Origin: Septoria linicola
Taxonomy: Eukaryota; Ascomycota; Dothideomycetes; Mycosphaerellales; Mycosphaerellaceae
Assembly (NCBI GenBank): GCA_024114885.1
Contig: CP099420.1
Location: forward strand, 3,534,001-3,598,000
Length of the DNA: 64,000 bases
Direction: 5' to 3'
The notes beneath the pieces are model-generated. The model was not told the origin of the DNA. It worked only from the letters and a program-made list of their open reading frames with translations, and made no database searches. This document shows, piece after piece, positions 1 to 11,223 of the stretch. The stretch's first letter is position 1. Each line of letters opens with the position of its first letter. The translations under genes and the position numbers were made by a program.

Positions 1-1004
1 CGATGCGACTCGGGGCGTCGCAGCAGATTGAGACTTCCCCAGTTCATGGTTAAGCTTTCTTCGTTTCGCGGACGGTGACGGCTCGAGAGGTACCAGTTCT
101 GTTTGAGGCGGTGTTATGGTTCGTTTTCTGGTCGATCGCTCTCGTCCGTACATCCTTGGATCGAACTTGACTGCCGTTTGCGCCATAGTATCGCCGTTTG
201 TTGTTGCACCCGGTAGTTGGACGGGATCTTGCATGCATTTCGAGAGTCTCGTGGGCTCAACGTCCACAGCCGCTCCGGCCATGGTTTCCTCTGCACGTTC
301 CCGACCGCTCGCCGCTTCTTGCCGTGCATGATCGCGACTGCGCTTCAGTGGCAATTCAACCACAAGTGAGGGCTTTGTGGGCAAGGTTAGTCTGACGATC
401 AGTGACGGGTTTTGCGACGAGGTCTCCATGATTGAAGGTGATGGTGAGCAGATGCCGGCATGTGCACTGCGCGGTGTATACCAGAGTGCCCGAGACGATG
501 ACAGAAGGGGATCGAGGAAGAAAGACAAGCCCTTACCTTTCGAGATCTGCGACAATGGCGGCTCATGCTGCCGTGCTCCGGAAATGGCATTGTCGTGTCG
601 CGGTTCATTGTTCGACACGTTGATGCACAGACCAAGCGTTCATCTGGAGATCCGCACCACGTTCTGGCGTGGAATGTGCATATCGCGGCAGAGTGCGTCA
701 GAACTTGACGAAATGTGAGGAGAACGGAGGGGCACATAGCCAAATCATGCGCAGATCACGAACGAGTACACGCAAAAGAAGACGGAAAGTGATCGTAAGT
801 CTTGCGTTCGCTCTACAGCATTCTAGACTTTACACCGCTGAACACAGCATCCAAGAAGTTCTGTACATCATACGTTTGAACCAAGATGTCGCTGCCATGC
901 ACTGTCGGCACATCTTGTGGTCATCTCTTGTGCAGTCTCATCGCGCCGCGCTACTTGCACGCTCGCTATCGTCAGCCCTCGACCTCATGCGCGCCGTTAG
1001 GTGA
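1..1004. other. intergenic, no gene recognised
   Basis: I see no convincing gene here. Open frames of 60-114 codons exist on both strands, but they overlap one another, match no family I know and lack splice-linked continuation. The stretch lies downstream of the secreted protein gene on the minus strand and probably includes its 3' untranslated region. Confidence 0.5.
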
Positions 1005-1783
1005 TCAGCAAACATCGCAATTGCCCGCAACGAGACACAGACGGTAGTCACACGCCTGCTTGAGCATCGTCTTCTTCTCGAGCGGAGTGCAAGCACTCCA
1101 GACTGGTGGATTGCAGCCCGTCTCGGTGATGGTACGCGCTGCGAGGCTAGCTTCGTCGGAACGAGCAGTTGGAGGATCGTTCTTCTGAGTGCTTGGCAGA
1201 ACGATCATCTGGCCACAGTCGGTGGAGACGATGCCACCCACGTTGCGTCCGGAGTCGCCGCCGTTGCAGACGTCGAGAACCTGGTAAAGCCGGTTGTAGC
1301 ACTCCTCGACGTCGAGGTAGTCGGTCTCGCACATGAAGTTGGACACTGCAGCTGGTCAGTCGGTTCAATGGAGTGGAGGTGCAGCCGATACTCACTCTGG
1401 AAATTATAGTAGACGCCGTTGTCAGCCTGGTAGGCCTTCGAGTTGATGGTGTCCACCTTCTTGAGAGTGGCCTGTGGGTTCTAATCAGTACAGCCGAGAT
1501 CTGACGCGCCTCAAGTTGGCTCACCGTATCGAAGATCTGACAGAAGTTGACCGCGTTGCTCTTCATGTACAAACCTGGATCGGCAGCAAGGCCAGGCCCG
1601 AAGCAGGTGAGTGGCTCTTCAGCGAGGGCCTTGCGAGAGGTTTCGGTGGCCTTCGAGGTGTCAGTGGAGTCTCGGAATCCGAACAAGTGATCCTACATTG
1701 ACGGTTGGAAGGCCAACAACAGTGGTGGAGAGGACGATGAGCGCAGCGAGCACGCCAATGACCTTCTGCTTGAGTGAAGACAT
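1005..1783 (-). CDS. secreted cysteine-rich protein, effector-like
   Basis: Four exons: 1783-1697, 1650-1525, 1471-1396 and 1345-1005, giving 209 aa. The introns (46, 53 and 50 nt) are GT-AG; intron 1 has a CTGAC branch site and intron 2 a CTGAT. The N-terminus (MSSLKQKVIGVLAALIVLST) is a classic signal peptide ending near VVG-LP. The mature part of about 185 residues has 12 cysteines, including a pair at the very C-terminus (NCDVC), and no membrane segment. The even cysteine number, small size and signal peptide fit an extracellular disulfide-bonded protein such as a candidate effector, but I recognise no family and infer no activity. The start at 1783 is the only ATG that leads into the signal peptide. 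Intron 1 is short for a fungus, so its boundaries are the least certain part; without it the frame meets a stop. Confidence 0.72.
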
Positions 1784-2691
1784 GTTCGATTGATTGTAGA
1801 ACGAGCTCGAAAGGTAGTGACTGTGGGTGCTGACTGAGGATGCTGGCAATGTTGTTCGAGTTTGGGTTGAAGAGAATTCAGAGTGCGTGTTCTGCTGAAA
1901 TGGTTCGAACACGATCGGAAAGCTCGTGCACTCGCGCTAGTCCGTTTGCTTTCCGATATTGCCCAGGCCGGGTGGAGTTTCATGTGCGAACGGCTGCAGA
2001 TTGATCACGGAAGACACCTTTCAACGAGTCTTGTTGAGCGGTTGCGTGAATGTGGTCAGCTGAGTAGAGGAGCAGTGACAGGGCCACCTCACTTGCGCCT
2101 TCACAGCACATCTATGCGCTCGTCACAACGCCGATGCAGCTGTTCCAAAAGTGACTGTTTGCCCAGACACTTGAACTGACCTCCGACTTTCCACGGGACA
2201 GACGACCCACGAGAGCATGATGGAGGGAACGATTGTTCCTGGATGGTCTCACAACGATCAAAATGCATCATATCGACAGGAGAATCTAGCACATTGCGAC
2301 GATGTCCGATGCGATGCCCCTGTTCACCACGACGATCTCCTTCGCTGGTCAAACGCTGAACCACGTCCGATGTCAGACGAGCCTGCTTCGAGCAAAGGGC
2401 TCACCACCTTAAGAGCCGTATATGCATTCATGGACCAGGTGAGCAGAGACATGAACGCGCAGCAGCCTAGCAATGGGACCACTTATGATCGTTCACTCGT
2501 TGCACAAGGGGGCGCATTACCAGTCACAAGTGAAGCAGAAGTCGCCACAACCAACACTGCACACGACGGACACTTTACAGTACATCACTCGCTCCAATAA
2601 CGACAATTCCTCCACACCACAAGCTCCGTGGACAAAGCCTGCTCTGGGCATTCGCCGAGTGAGTCGTACTTGTAACAATCTAGCACCCACC
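1784..2691. other. intergenic, shared upstream region
   Basis: Divergent upstream region between the secreted protein (-) and the coiled-coil protein (+). A plus-strand open frame at 2217-2600 (127 codons) could be a leader ORF or a small gene, but it is out of frame with the downstream gene and resembles nothing I know. No clear TATA or repeat was noticed. Confidence 0.4.
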
Positions 2692-3584
2692 ATGGAGGAC
2701 CATTCGCCGCTGTCAATGGACGCCCTCTTTGTGACACCAGAACGAGCTTCTGCAGACCCAACGAATCCAACTCCGTACCTCAACATCGCCTCAAACCCAC
2801 CAAGTCCTCCTCAGTGGCACAGCACCCCCTCTACAAGCACGAGAAAGCGCAAAGCTGGTGTCGAGGTACCGCCGCTTCACATATCTACTCACTCGCAACC
2901 TGAGCAATTCGCCACTCCAGTTCAAGGTCCACCGAGCGCAGGTGTCTTCGGGTCGCAGGCACGCGGCCTTCGAGGTGGCCAGCGACGTACTTTACAAGCC
3001 GATCAATTCTCGGCTCCACCACAAGAAGTGCTCGCACAACTACAAGAGATCCCTCAGCTTCTCCAAGGTGGCATGTCGCAATTGACGCAAATCGTCAAAG
3101 ACCTTGCTCGGAAGCACAATGCGCTGGAGAAACGTGTTCAGGAACTCGAGCGTGAAAACAGAGTGCTGAAGGGGCAGCCCTCGCCGCCGACCCCAATACA
3201 ACAGGAGAACACTATGCCGCTGGGATATGAATTCCAGGCTCCGCAATCAGCCCTGGAGGACGTCTACATGGACACCGACCCACGACCACGCAAGAAACGG
3301 AGCAAGAACGCGATGCCGATGCCCGGCGAAGCATATGGCGGGCCTCTGTGAGTCAATGTGCACATCTCATCTCGCCACGAACAGCAGCTGACCGGCATCA
3401 ATCTAGCTACACCCAGCCGAACAAGAGCCCAGGCTTGTTCAGTGGCATGATCACCAACAATCGACAAACCGCAGCCCCCGCCCAGTCTCCACAAACACCT
3501 CGAGCTTCCGTTAATGGGTACCGCCCGTTGAACAGGCTAGATCGGGGAGCAGCTGCTTTGAAGAACGCCTATCGAGACGCTTAG
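2692..3584 (+). CDS. unknown coiled-coil protein
   Basis: Two exons, 2692-3347 and 3407-3584, give 277 aa. The 59-nt intron (GTGAGT...CTAG) has a branch CTGAC, and splicing removes the stop that otherwise follows at 3351. The start at 2692 has a strong context (CACCATGG). The N-terminal half is Pro/Ser/Thr-rich and looks disordered, with a KRK basic patch. A leucine-rich coiled coil follows at about residues 130-165, containing QLTQIVKDLARKHNALEKRV. The C-terminal part contains a basic RPRKKRSK stretch that could be a nuclear signal. I do not recognise the family. In-frame codons continue upstream to 2473 and could add residues, but the Kozak context favours 2692. Confidence 0.7.
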
Positions 3585-3951
3585 GAGAAGAAGAGGCCCT
3601 CTGAGCTTTTATTGTCACGTTATGAACAAATAGGTTCAGTTCGGAAGTGTGACGAGACAGGCTGGACTTGTTTGAACGTGGTTAAGTTGGATCGCCCCGG
3701 ACTTGGCTTTTGGCTGTCAATTGGAAGTGCAGCTATGGATTCCCTCAGAGGAGGGCTGCACAATCAGGTCTCGTTAAGGCCTCTACATATGACTAGTGCT
3801 CATTCAAACAACAGCCACCGCCAGACTTCCATCAGACTACTTTGACAAGGCTCAAGACGCTACCTACGAAGTCGACGTTGGGGCTTGCTTGCATCGAAGC
3901 ATCAGAGGAGGCCAATAAGTTTCTTCCAGTATCTGGGAATCATTACACAGA
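3585..3951. other. convergent intergenic spacer
   Basis: Spacer between the 3' ends of the coiled-coil gene (+) and the uracil phosphoribosyltransferase gene (-). It presumably holds both 3' untranslated regions. I see no gene in it. Confidence 0.5.
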
Positions 3952-4799
3952 CTATAGTGTGTAAAATCTGTCGCCAAAGTCACCAAGACCTGGTACGATG
4001 TAGCTGTGATAGAGGCGTTAGCAGTGGTTCTAGCAAAATCCAGGTCAAATTCATACTTCTTCTCGTTCAACCCTTGGTCAACAAACGCAGTGACCACCCT
4101 CAGTTTCGGATACTTGTCCGCAAAGTTCTGTACACCCTCAGGACTGGCGATGAGATTGAGAAACAATATCCTGTCCTCAGGTACGCCTTTACTGATCAGG
4201 ACATCCGCCGCCATCAACGCACTGCCGCCAGTAGCCAGCATGGGATCAAGCAGCAACACCCATCGGTCCTTGATGTCTTCGGGCAATTTGTCGTAGAACA
4301 GGCGAGGCTGCGAGGTCTCCTCGTCTCGCTGGATCAGGATCTTGCCGATGCGGACTGATCTGCAGCACTCGCGGAGAGCTTGCTCCATGGCTTCGCCGGC
4401 TCGCATGATTGAGACACCGCAGATCTTGCCTTCGAATTTGACGCCGGCATAAGTTCGGTCTTGGACGGGAGTGGTTACAGTATGAGGGAGGACTGGCAAG
4501 TGGTTGAGTGCTTCTTCAACGAGCAGTCGGCTGATCCTGTTGGAGTGAAAGATGAAGTCTGCACGGCCCGTATTGACATCGCGAAGCATGCTATTATAAT
4601 CTCAGCCGTGGCCCTCTGGACAGGATTTATACCAGTCATACGTAAGGAGTGCAATCAATTGCGGCGTCTGTGGTAAGATGTGTAGGCTCTTGATCTTCGG
4701 TACTGTTGACACCGTCGCTGTCGGCTTGTCTTCAGCAGCTCTGTAGTTGGGTCCGAGCTGCTGGCTTGGACCTCTGATGATTGGGGATCCAGTAGCCAT
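3952..4799 (-). CDS. FUR1: uracil phosphoribosyltransferase
   Basis: This enzyme of pyrimidine salvage converts uracil and PRPP to UMP in the cytosol, and it is also the step that activates 5-fluorouracil. Three exons, 4799-4642, 4590-4057 and 4003-3952, give 247 aa. The protein carries LHILPQTPQLIALLT near the N-terminus, GKICGVSIMRAGEAMEQALR, the PRPP-binding loop LLDPMLATGGSA and the C-terminal uracil-binding tail YIVPGLGDFGDRFYTL. That tail appears only after the last 53-nt intron (GTATGA...CACAG) is removed; read through, the tail is wrong. The first intron (51 nt) joins LLT to MLRDV in the correct frame. The start at 4799 has an ACCATGG context and leaves an N-terminal extension of about 35 residues compared with yeast Fur1. 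All motifs expected for activity are visible. Confidence 0.95.
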
Positions 4800-5355
4800 G
4801 GTTGAGATTTGGAAAGTTTGGTTTGATCAGAAGTCTGTGGAGTCTGAGGCTGTCAAAATAAGTGAGGAGTATACAGCCCCTCGCAGGACAAGAAGCTACA
4901 TATTGAAGAAGAAATACAGAAGCAGCAGAAGTGGAGCATCTGGATCGCGAGAGGCTTGGGGTCGCGTGTCCTATCATAGTTTCGGCTGATGGCGGGCAGC
5001 TCCGATAACAAAAGTAAGTGTGGCTTGAGATGTGGCTGATCCATTTTCAGGGTCCATGTTGATTGGGAGGCACGCTCACCTCGTAGTTCACGCTGCTCCT
5101 TCTTACCCTCACAATTCACACAAGCCTGGCCGAGAACCTCACTTGCGACTCACGACAGTCTTCGATACACGCGATCATGTCAGCCAAGTGAGACACATGC
5201 GCAGCACGGTGAATGAGGTTCAACGCGTGTCGAAGCACCTGAACAACATTCAACACTCTTAATGTTGTTTGTGGTCCGAGACAATGAGCTGGCCTACATG
5301 ACGTGTATAACCAAAAGTGTTAACATTGAACGACGTCCGAAGCACACTATCGACT
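4800..5355. other. divergent promoter region
   Basis: Intergenic region between FUR1 (-) and the WAPL gene (+), so it should carry both promoters. Only short overlapping open frames are present and none is convincing. No repeat noticed. Confidence 0.5.
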
Positions 5356-8300
5356 ATGGCTGCAGTCTCTACGATCACCCACTCACGCCGGCGCAAGCAA
5401 ACAACGTACGGCAAGGCGTCCCGCAGCGCTAGTACTTGGAATGTCAAGGGCTTCAGCGATGATGAAGACGATCTCGCAAGTGTCGCAAATGTAGTGAGAC
5501 ATCCAGAGGTCATTGTTGAGCGGATCAAGTCGCCTGTGAAGGCTGCTTCACCAGAACTGCCCAGAGGGACCGTCAAGGAGTCCTACCGGGTCGAGAAACG
5601 CGCGCAGAAGAAGATTCGCTCTCCCAAGCAGGCCAAGATCAAAGAGAAGAAGCTAGATGAGTGGGATGTGCCGTCGTCAGACGACGAGGTTGGCAATAGC
5701 TTCCGGCGCAGATCTCCACTAAAGATCATATCCCGGCGCAATGTTGTCAGTGTGGTGGAGGAGCAAGAAGTGTCGCTGGCGCCATGGGAGAGGAGGAAGC
5801 AGCCTTCTGCGCTAGATCAAGCTAGTGACAGATCAGAGACTGAACTCCAGGCATCACTGGACAAGCAGCTGCAGGAAGACGACATTGTGCTCAACGACAG
5901 CGCGTACACCAGTCCGGAAGCTCGATCACCAGGAACGCTCGTCAGTCCAGGAGGTGGAAGTGCCGCAGAAAGACTGAAGGCGAGGCGGACGAAACGCACA
6001 GAAGGAGACAGCACCGACTTGAATCCAAAGCCTCGGAAGCGCGTGAAGGCAGCGAATGATGACAAACAAAGACAGGACCAGAAAATGCAAGATGCACAAG
6101 CTCCCATATGTGAGGAGCGCGATGCGGAAGCACCACCAAAGATGGATGAAGAAGACGATATCTACACGTTCAGAGAATCCATCGAAGCCGGTAAGCCGAG
6201 ACCAACGGCTGCAATGCGAAGGAGGATGCAGCAAGTGGCTCGGTATGGCAAGCTCCCCACAGTCGCCCGGTCTTCACCTCGCACGATGACTTCTGCGCCT
6301 GCCCGCTTAACAGAAATGCTGCCTGATGATACGGACACCACGGAGGACACTACGCGTTCGCCCAGTGTTTCACTGAGCCGACCATCGACACCTGGTAGAC
6401 CAGCAAGCGCAGGCAAGACAGCCACGCCAGAGACGGCAAGGAAGACAAGCTTGACACCTAGACAGGACCGAATGTGGCAAGAGCTTCTGCAGGAAGACGA
6501 AACAACAGCGACGCCCAGTGGGCTTCCCATGCAAGGCCTCACGCTTCACTCCAACCGCTGCGCATTGATGGAACGGACTGCCCCGTCTCGCATGTTAACA
6601 AAGTCCAGCTCTGATCTCGGTCCACCTAGACAGCGAGACAGACTTGTGGATCGCCTCAAAGCATCAGCTCCCGATTCGGACACGGAAACGACTGATAGTG
6701 AGCACATTGAATCCGACACAGAGGATGCCAGCATGGGAAGCGATGATCCAATGACAGAGGAATCTGGCACCAGTCAGTCCCAATCTTATAGCCAGAGCAC
6801 AGTAGTCCTGGAAAGCGGGCCCAAGCACACATACTCCCGTGTCCGTTCGTACTTGCCCGAGGACAGCTTCGAAGATGGCCTCATGCTGAGCTTACCCGAT
6901 GCACCACCAAAAGCCATCTCACGAACATCAAGCAAGCCCAAGACCAATTCGCAGAGGTCGACATTGGATCTGCCGGAGAGTGATGGGGAGGACGATGGCA
7001 GAGCATTGCGTACGGTCCACGATTTGAGAGCCGCTGGTGGTAATCAGCGCTTCATGGATGAGACAGCCAGCTTGCTAGAAGACATTGCTAGTCGAGATAC
7101 ATCTACACGAAGCCGACGACGAAGCGCCCTGATTGAGCTCACGAAGAAATTGATGGACAGCAAGGCATTCGTGGAGAAGTTCTTTAGACAAGGCTTCGAG
7201 CGACACGTGATTGCTGAACTTCAAGCGCCATCTGATGACATCGCCGATTTCGTGCTTATCGCTGCTTCTGCTACATTACTGAGCGACGAGTCTCCAGACC
7301 ACGTTGCTCAATCTTTCCGCGATGGTAGTGCCGTCCCATGGCTGGTACAACGGGTGCACAGCGAATCGGACCCTATGATGATGGCCAGAGATCGCAAGAA
7401 CAACATGTCCAAAGCAGCACAGCTGACATTTGTTGAGTTCGTTGGCAAGCTGAGTGCGAACAAAGCGCTCTGGGGTGACCTCGAGCCTACGCTGATATCT
7501 CCTCGCACTTTGGCTTTGAAGGTGCTCGACAGCCTCGTTGGCAAGCTGCGACGCTCGGGAGACAGATCGGAACTGGTAGATCGTCACGAGGTGCAAGAGC
7601 TCTTGTTCTCCGAGTCCTCACTTGCCGAAATCCGTCACGATGAGATCCCTGCGGATCTCACTCTATCTGTTTCGGTCCTCGAGAGGCTCGCTGCACTTGG
7701 AGCACCGGTTCCTTGGCCAGTAGACGTTGTACAACGCATTGGCCAACTGCTCGTTAAGCCTGTATTGACTGGCGCCAAGCTGAAGCATCTCAGGTTCCTG
7801 GCTTTGCGATTGTGCCTTAGTCTCACAAATGATAATATCAAGGGCTGTAAGCAACTTGCAAAGCTTCCGGTGGTGCACAGCCTGTTCAGCACGATAAGCA
7901 GTGGCTTTAAAGGACTTGCCTCGCAACTGCAGGACATCGAGCTGGACTTGTTAGTCCTTGAGATGGGTGTCATTGTCAACCTCACAGAGCATGCTGAGCG
8001 GGCGCGCGCCAGTGCTGTGAGCACGGAAACCGCGCCGTTACTCGTCGAGCTGGTCACAGCATTCAACATTGGCCAGAAAAGGCTTCTGGATGCGGAGACG
8101 GAGGAAGAGACAGCAGCCAACGTCGCTTATGGACACCTCGCAGTGGTGCTTGCCATCCTTTGCAGGAATCGCGACGCAAAGCAGCTCATCGCCGCTAATC
8201 TTCCACGAAAGAATCTCGGCAACCTCATTGATGCCGTGGAGGAGTTCATTGGCCACCACCGCAAAGTCGACAGGCTCGCTTTTGGTGGCGAAGAGGGCGG

Positions 8301-8376
8301 CGAAGTATGGAGCGCGTTCACAGAGAAGCTCAAGGAAGTATTGGACAGGCTCAAGGCCGTAGCGGAAGACGACTAG
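5356..8376 (+). CDS. WAPL: WAPL-family cohesin-release protein
   Basis: Single exon, 1006 aa. The family (Wapl in animals, Rad61/Wpl1 in yeasts) opens cohesin rings and releases them from chromatin together with Pds5. The N-terminus carries the fungal signature RRRKQTTYGKASR. Residues from about 40 to 540 are Ser/Pro/acidic-rich and look disordered, as in other members. The folded WAPL domain begins near residue 552 (VHDLRAAGGNQRFMDETASL) and runs to the end as helical repeats; it includes RRSALIELTKKLMDSKAFVE. I chose the ATG at 5356 (ACTATGG, MAAVSTITHSRRRK) because the frame upstream to 5317 has no other ATG. No intron is needed. The gene sits divergently from FUR1. Its length is within the range of filamentous-fungal members. 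Confidence 0.88.
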   Translation: MAAVSTITHSRRRKQTTYGKASRSASTWNVKGFSDDEDDLASVANVVRHPEVIVERIKSPVKAASPELPRGTVKESYRVEKRAQKKIRSPKQAKIKEKKLDEWDVPSSDDEVGNSFRRRSPLKIISRRNVVSVVEEQEVSLAPWERRKQPSALDQASDRSETELQASLDKQLQEDDIVLNDSAYTSPEARSPGTLVSPGGGSAAERLKARRTKRTEGDSTDLNPKPRKRVKAANDDKQRQDQKMQDAQAPICEERDAEAPPKMDEEDDIYTFRESIEAGKPRPTAAMRRRMQQVARYGKLPTVARSSPRTMTSAPARLTEMLPDDTDTTEDTTRSPSVSLSRPSTPGRPASAGKTATPETARKTSLTPRQDRMWQELLQEDETTATPSGLPMQGLTLHSNRCALMERTAPSRMLTKSSSDLGPPRQRDRLVDRLKASAPDSDTETTDSEHIESDTEDASMGSDDPMTEESGTSQSQSYSQSTVVLESGPKHTYSRVRSYLPEDSFEDGLMLSLPDAPPKAISRTSSKPKTNSQRSTLDLPESDGEDDGRALRTVHDLRAAGGNQRFMDETASLLEDIASRDTSTRSRRRSALIELTKKLMDSKAFVEKFFRQGFERHVIAELQAPSDDIADFVLIAASATLLSDESPDHVAQSFRDGSAVPWLVQRVHSESDPMMMARDRKNNMSKAAQLTFVEFVGKLSANKALWGDLEPTLISPRTLALKVLDSLVGKLRRSGDRSELVDRHEVQELLFSESSLAEIRHDEIPADLTLSVSVLERLAALGAPVPWPVDVVQRIGQLLVKPVLTGAKLKHLRFLALRLCLSLTNDNIKGCKQLAKLPVVHSLFSTISSGFKGLASQLQDIELDLLVLEMGVIVNLTEHAERARASAVSTETAPLLVELVTAFNIGQKRLLDAETEEETAANVAYGHLAVVLAILCRNRDAKQLIAANLPRKNLGNLIDAVEEFIGHHRKVDRLAFGGEEGGEVWSAFTEKLKEVLDRLKAVAEDD

Positions 8377-9587
8377 GCTTTGATCTCGCACACCACGAGA
8401 TGGCAAGCGATTGGACCACTCTTCCCTTTTGTACCACTTGCAAAGATACCCCTCATTACAGGAATTGTACGAACCAGAGATACCCCTAGACAGAGGATTG
8501 AGAATGTCTCAGTCAGGACAGCAGAATGTCACAAATGACACATCTACCGCATCCCTTCTCTCCTTTGTTCTTCTTCGCGCCCAATGTCGCACGACGCATC
8601 GCGCCTGTCTGCGGTAAGATGCGGCTCTAATCATGTTGCACGACTACAATGCTCGCCGTTCATCCGAAATATTGGTGCATGTAACATTGTATCACACTCA
8701 GCCGGCAGTGAAGAGTAAGCAGGAGGAGAGGTGGAGTAAGGTAGCAATCCATGTCCGGCACTTTTTCCTGTTTCGAATGTCTCGATCACATGTCAGAAAG
8801 AAATCGGCTAGTAGCATTCGCCAACCACGAGTCGCCCATGCACACAGAAGGATGCACAGATGTCTTTGATGTCTGTCCTCCGGTCTAGCGGGCCGCTTAG
8901 TGTGGTAATCCAATGCACTGGGAGCTTTGCGCAGCGAATAGGATGCGAGATGCCAAAGTGCCCCTCCAACGCGATCCTGGCAAAGACGATCTATGAGCGA
9001 GCAAGCTCTTTTTTTCTATGGCCGCGTGTCTTGACCGCAAGTTCGTCGCTACGACGATGTTACGTATGTTCCGCCAGAAGTCGGGCTGGCAAAGGAATGA
9101 GAATGCGAGCAGTGATCCAGACCCTGAAGTTCGTCGTTTCCATTCGTTCTTGAAATACATCATCATCGTCGTCATTCCCCCTTCTCCTAGCTGCGCGTTG
9201 TTGACTCTCTATTGACTTTCTCGCCATTGCGCCGCGACGCATAGCACATTGCCGCCGGACCTATCATCCTTGTAGACACAGCAGCAACAACAAGAAAAAC
9301 ACAAACCTTGCAAGGAAGAGCTCTATTGACAAGAACGAGAGAAGAACGTGTTGGTTGGACGCGCCAAACCGGATAGACTTCTACGTATTACCAACGTAAA
9401 CGGGTCCAACTCGGCAGGTCTAAGCAGCTGAGGACCAGACTATTCCTCTAGTTCTGATCAAACATCTCAAATCAGGCCACTCTTCTACATTTCTTGCTGT
9501 TGGGCGTGACTTCCACAGTTATCACAATCTTCTGCCGGATAATCTCAGGACGACAGCGTGACCACGCGGAGAGAAAGATCGACCATC
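8377..9587. other. long intergenic region upstream of Rheb
   Basis: About 1.2 kb with no convincing gene. Short open frames on both strands overlap each other and look random. The last 350 bases, with A-rich and CT-rich patches, are the likely promoter and 5' untranslated region of the Rheb gene. Confidence 0.45.
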
Positions 9588-10545
9588 ATGTCGTCCAAGG
9601 AACCCAAGCAAAAGCAGCGCAAGATGGCCATTGTCGGCAGCAGGTCTGTCGGTAAGTTAGTCGATTCAGTCCAAGCACCAAAATCACGATGATCGCTTCT
9701 CGCGTGATGGAAGACGAGCTGCTGCATGAATAAAGAGCACCACGTTTCACTGCACAGCAAATCAGTACAAGCTCACTGACTTTCCCATTTGACAGGCAAA
9801 TCCTCACTCACAGTGCAATACGTCGATGGCCATTTCGTCGACTCGTACTACCCAACCATCGAGAACACTTTCAGCAAAGTCATCAAATACCGAAATCAGG
9901 ACTTTGGTGTCGAGATCATCGATACAGCTGGCCAGGATGAATACACGATTCTCAACAGCAAGCATTTTATTGGCATTCATGGGTATATGATTGTGTATTC
10001 TGTCGCGAGCAAGCAGAGTTTTGAGATGGTGAGGATTATTAGGGACAAGATTCTGAATCATCTGGTGAGTTGTCTTCTCTTCTTTCTTTCGCGAGTGGAG
10101 CACAGGGACCGCGGGCAGGATCAATAAGAGGCGGACTGTGGGAGTCAATGACCGCTGAAGCTGCACGAAGCAGTACTCATGGGCTTCGGTGTCAAGCTGG
10201 AGCTCGCAGATCCCTTGCTACTGAGATTGACCTCACACGGCAACTGAGGAGTCGTTCACAATCTCATACCGTGGATTCGTGCTAACTATTCTCGATCTTC
10301 AGGGCGCCGAAGCCGTCCCCATCATGGTCGTCGCCAACAAATCCGATCTCCGACCCGAGCAGCGACAGGTCTCCGCCGCAGACGGTAAGAAACTCGCCGA
10401 AGAGCTTGGCTGCGGCTTCGTCGAGGCTTCTGCACGATACAACGAGAATGTGGGCAAAGCATTCGAAGGCATGATTGCAGAGATTGAGAAGGGTCAAGAG
10501 GCCGGACAGCCTAAGGAGGGAAATTCAAAGTGTGTTGTCATGTGA
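9588..10545 (+). CDS. RHB1: Rheb-type small GTPase
   Basis: Three exons, 9588-9651, 9796-10064 and 10303-10545, give 191 aa. Rheb activates TORC1 on the vacuole/endomembrane surface and in fungi also influences arginine uptake. The P-loop is GSRSVGKSS, where the arginine in GxRxxGKS is the Rheb hallmark that replaces the Ras glycine. The effector loop is YYPTIENTF, switch II starts at DTAGQDEY, and the guanine-specificity motifs are NKSDL and SAR. The C-terminus CVVM is a CaaX box predicted to be farnesylated. The introns are unusually long for this window (144 and 238 nt), the first splitting the P-loop codon G|GC. The frame is phase-consistent throughout. The ATG at 9588 follows directly after ACCATC. 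Confidence 0.95.
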
Positions 10546-11223
10546 GTGATTGACAAGAAATCGAAAGAGAGGGACTAGCGAGAGACGAGGAATGCAGGGC
10601 ATGAATTGGGCTGGCGAGAGAGAGTTCCGGGTTTGCGCAGAAGAATTGGCTACGTGGTAGATGCCATGGGAGCAGACCTCGAGGAGTAGGAGCTTGAGCA
10701 GGAGGAATATTATACCCAGACACATGTCTCAGGCTGGTGTCGTGCGACTGGCGCAGACATGTGAGAAAACCAGTCATTGCAGCTAGGGAGAACGACACAC
10801 CATTCATTGAGGATGATGTACGATACCGGAGTTTGGGAAGCGATCGAGCGGGACAGAGGGGTATAGAAGTGATTAAGCACGGCGCAAGCGACATGGTTCA
10901 TATTTGTATTCTGTATCAATACTAGCGATCACGATTACAACGACAAACTAACTTGCTGCAGTGGCCACCTAGGATCTCGTTGTGATATCCAGTTTTACCG
11001 GGACAGAGATCGCTCACCTTATCACGGTGTTCCCTGCTAGTGTATTGATGGCGAAGAATTGTATCTAAAATATCCTGATAGCTGGCTACTGTGACAAGAC
11101 AAGTGGGACTCATGCTGCGTCCCAGATGAGGGCAACCGGTGAAACATTGTCCATAGCTCGATTCAAACATTGTCTATAGCTCGATTCATGCCTGGCTACG
11201 CTTCAAAGTCTCCACATCATCAA
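10546..11223. other. convergent intergenic region with a short tandem duplication
   Basis: Spacer between the 3' ends of the Rheb gene (+) and the oxidoreductase gene (-). It contains the 23-bp tandem duplication listed separately. No gene is evident. Confidence 0.5.
11142..11187. repeat. 23-bp tandem duplication
   Basis: Two adjacent 23-bp units (11142-11164 and 11165-11187) begin AAACATTGT and end GCTCGATTC. They differ at one base (C versus T at unit position 10). The duplication is 37 bases past the stop of the oxidoreductase gene, in its probable 3' untranslated region. Confidence 0.9.

Noticed and set aside
1899..1915. GGTTCGAAC sequence resembling a tRNA B box
   Set aside because: No matching A box at the right distance and no cloverleaf can be drawn around it. 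Similar GTTCGA matches at 16436 and 23876 also fail.
2217..2600. Plus-strand frame of 127 codons upstream of the coiled-coil gene
   Set aside because: No donor site links it to the downstream exon and no domain is visible. Kept only as a possible leader ORF.
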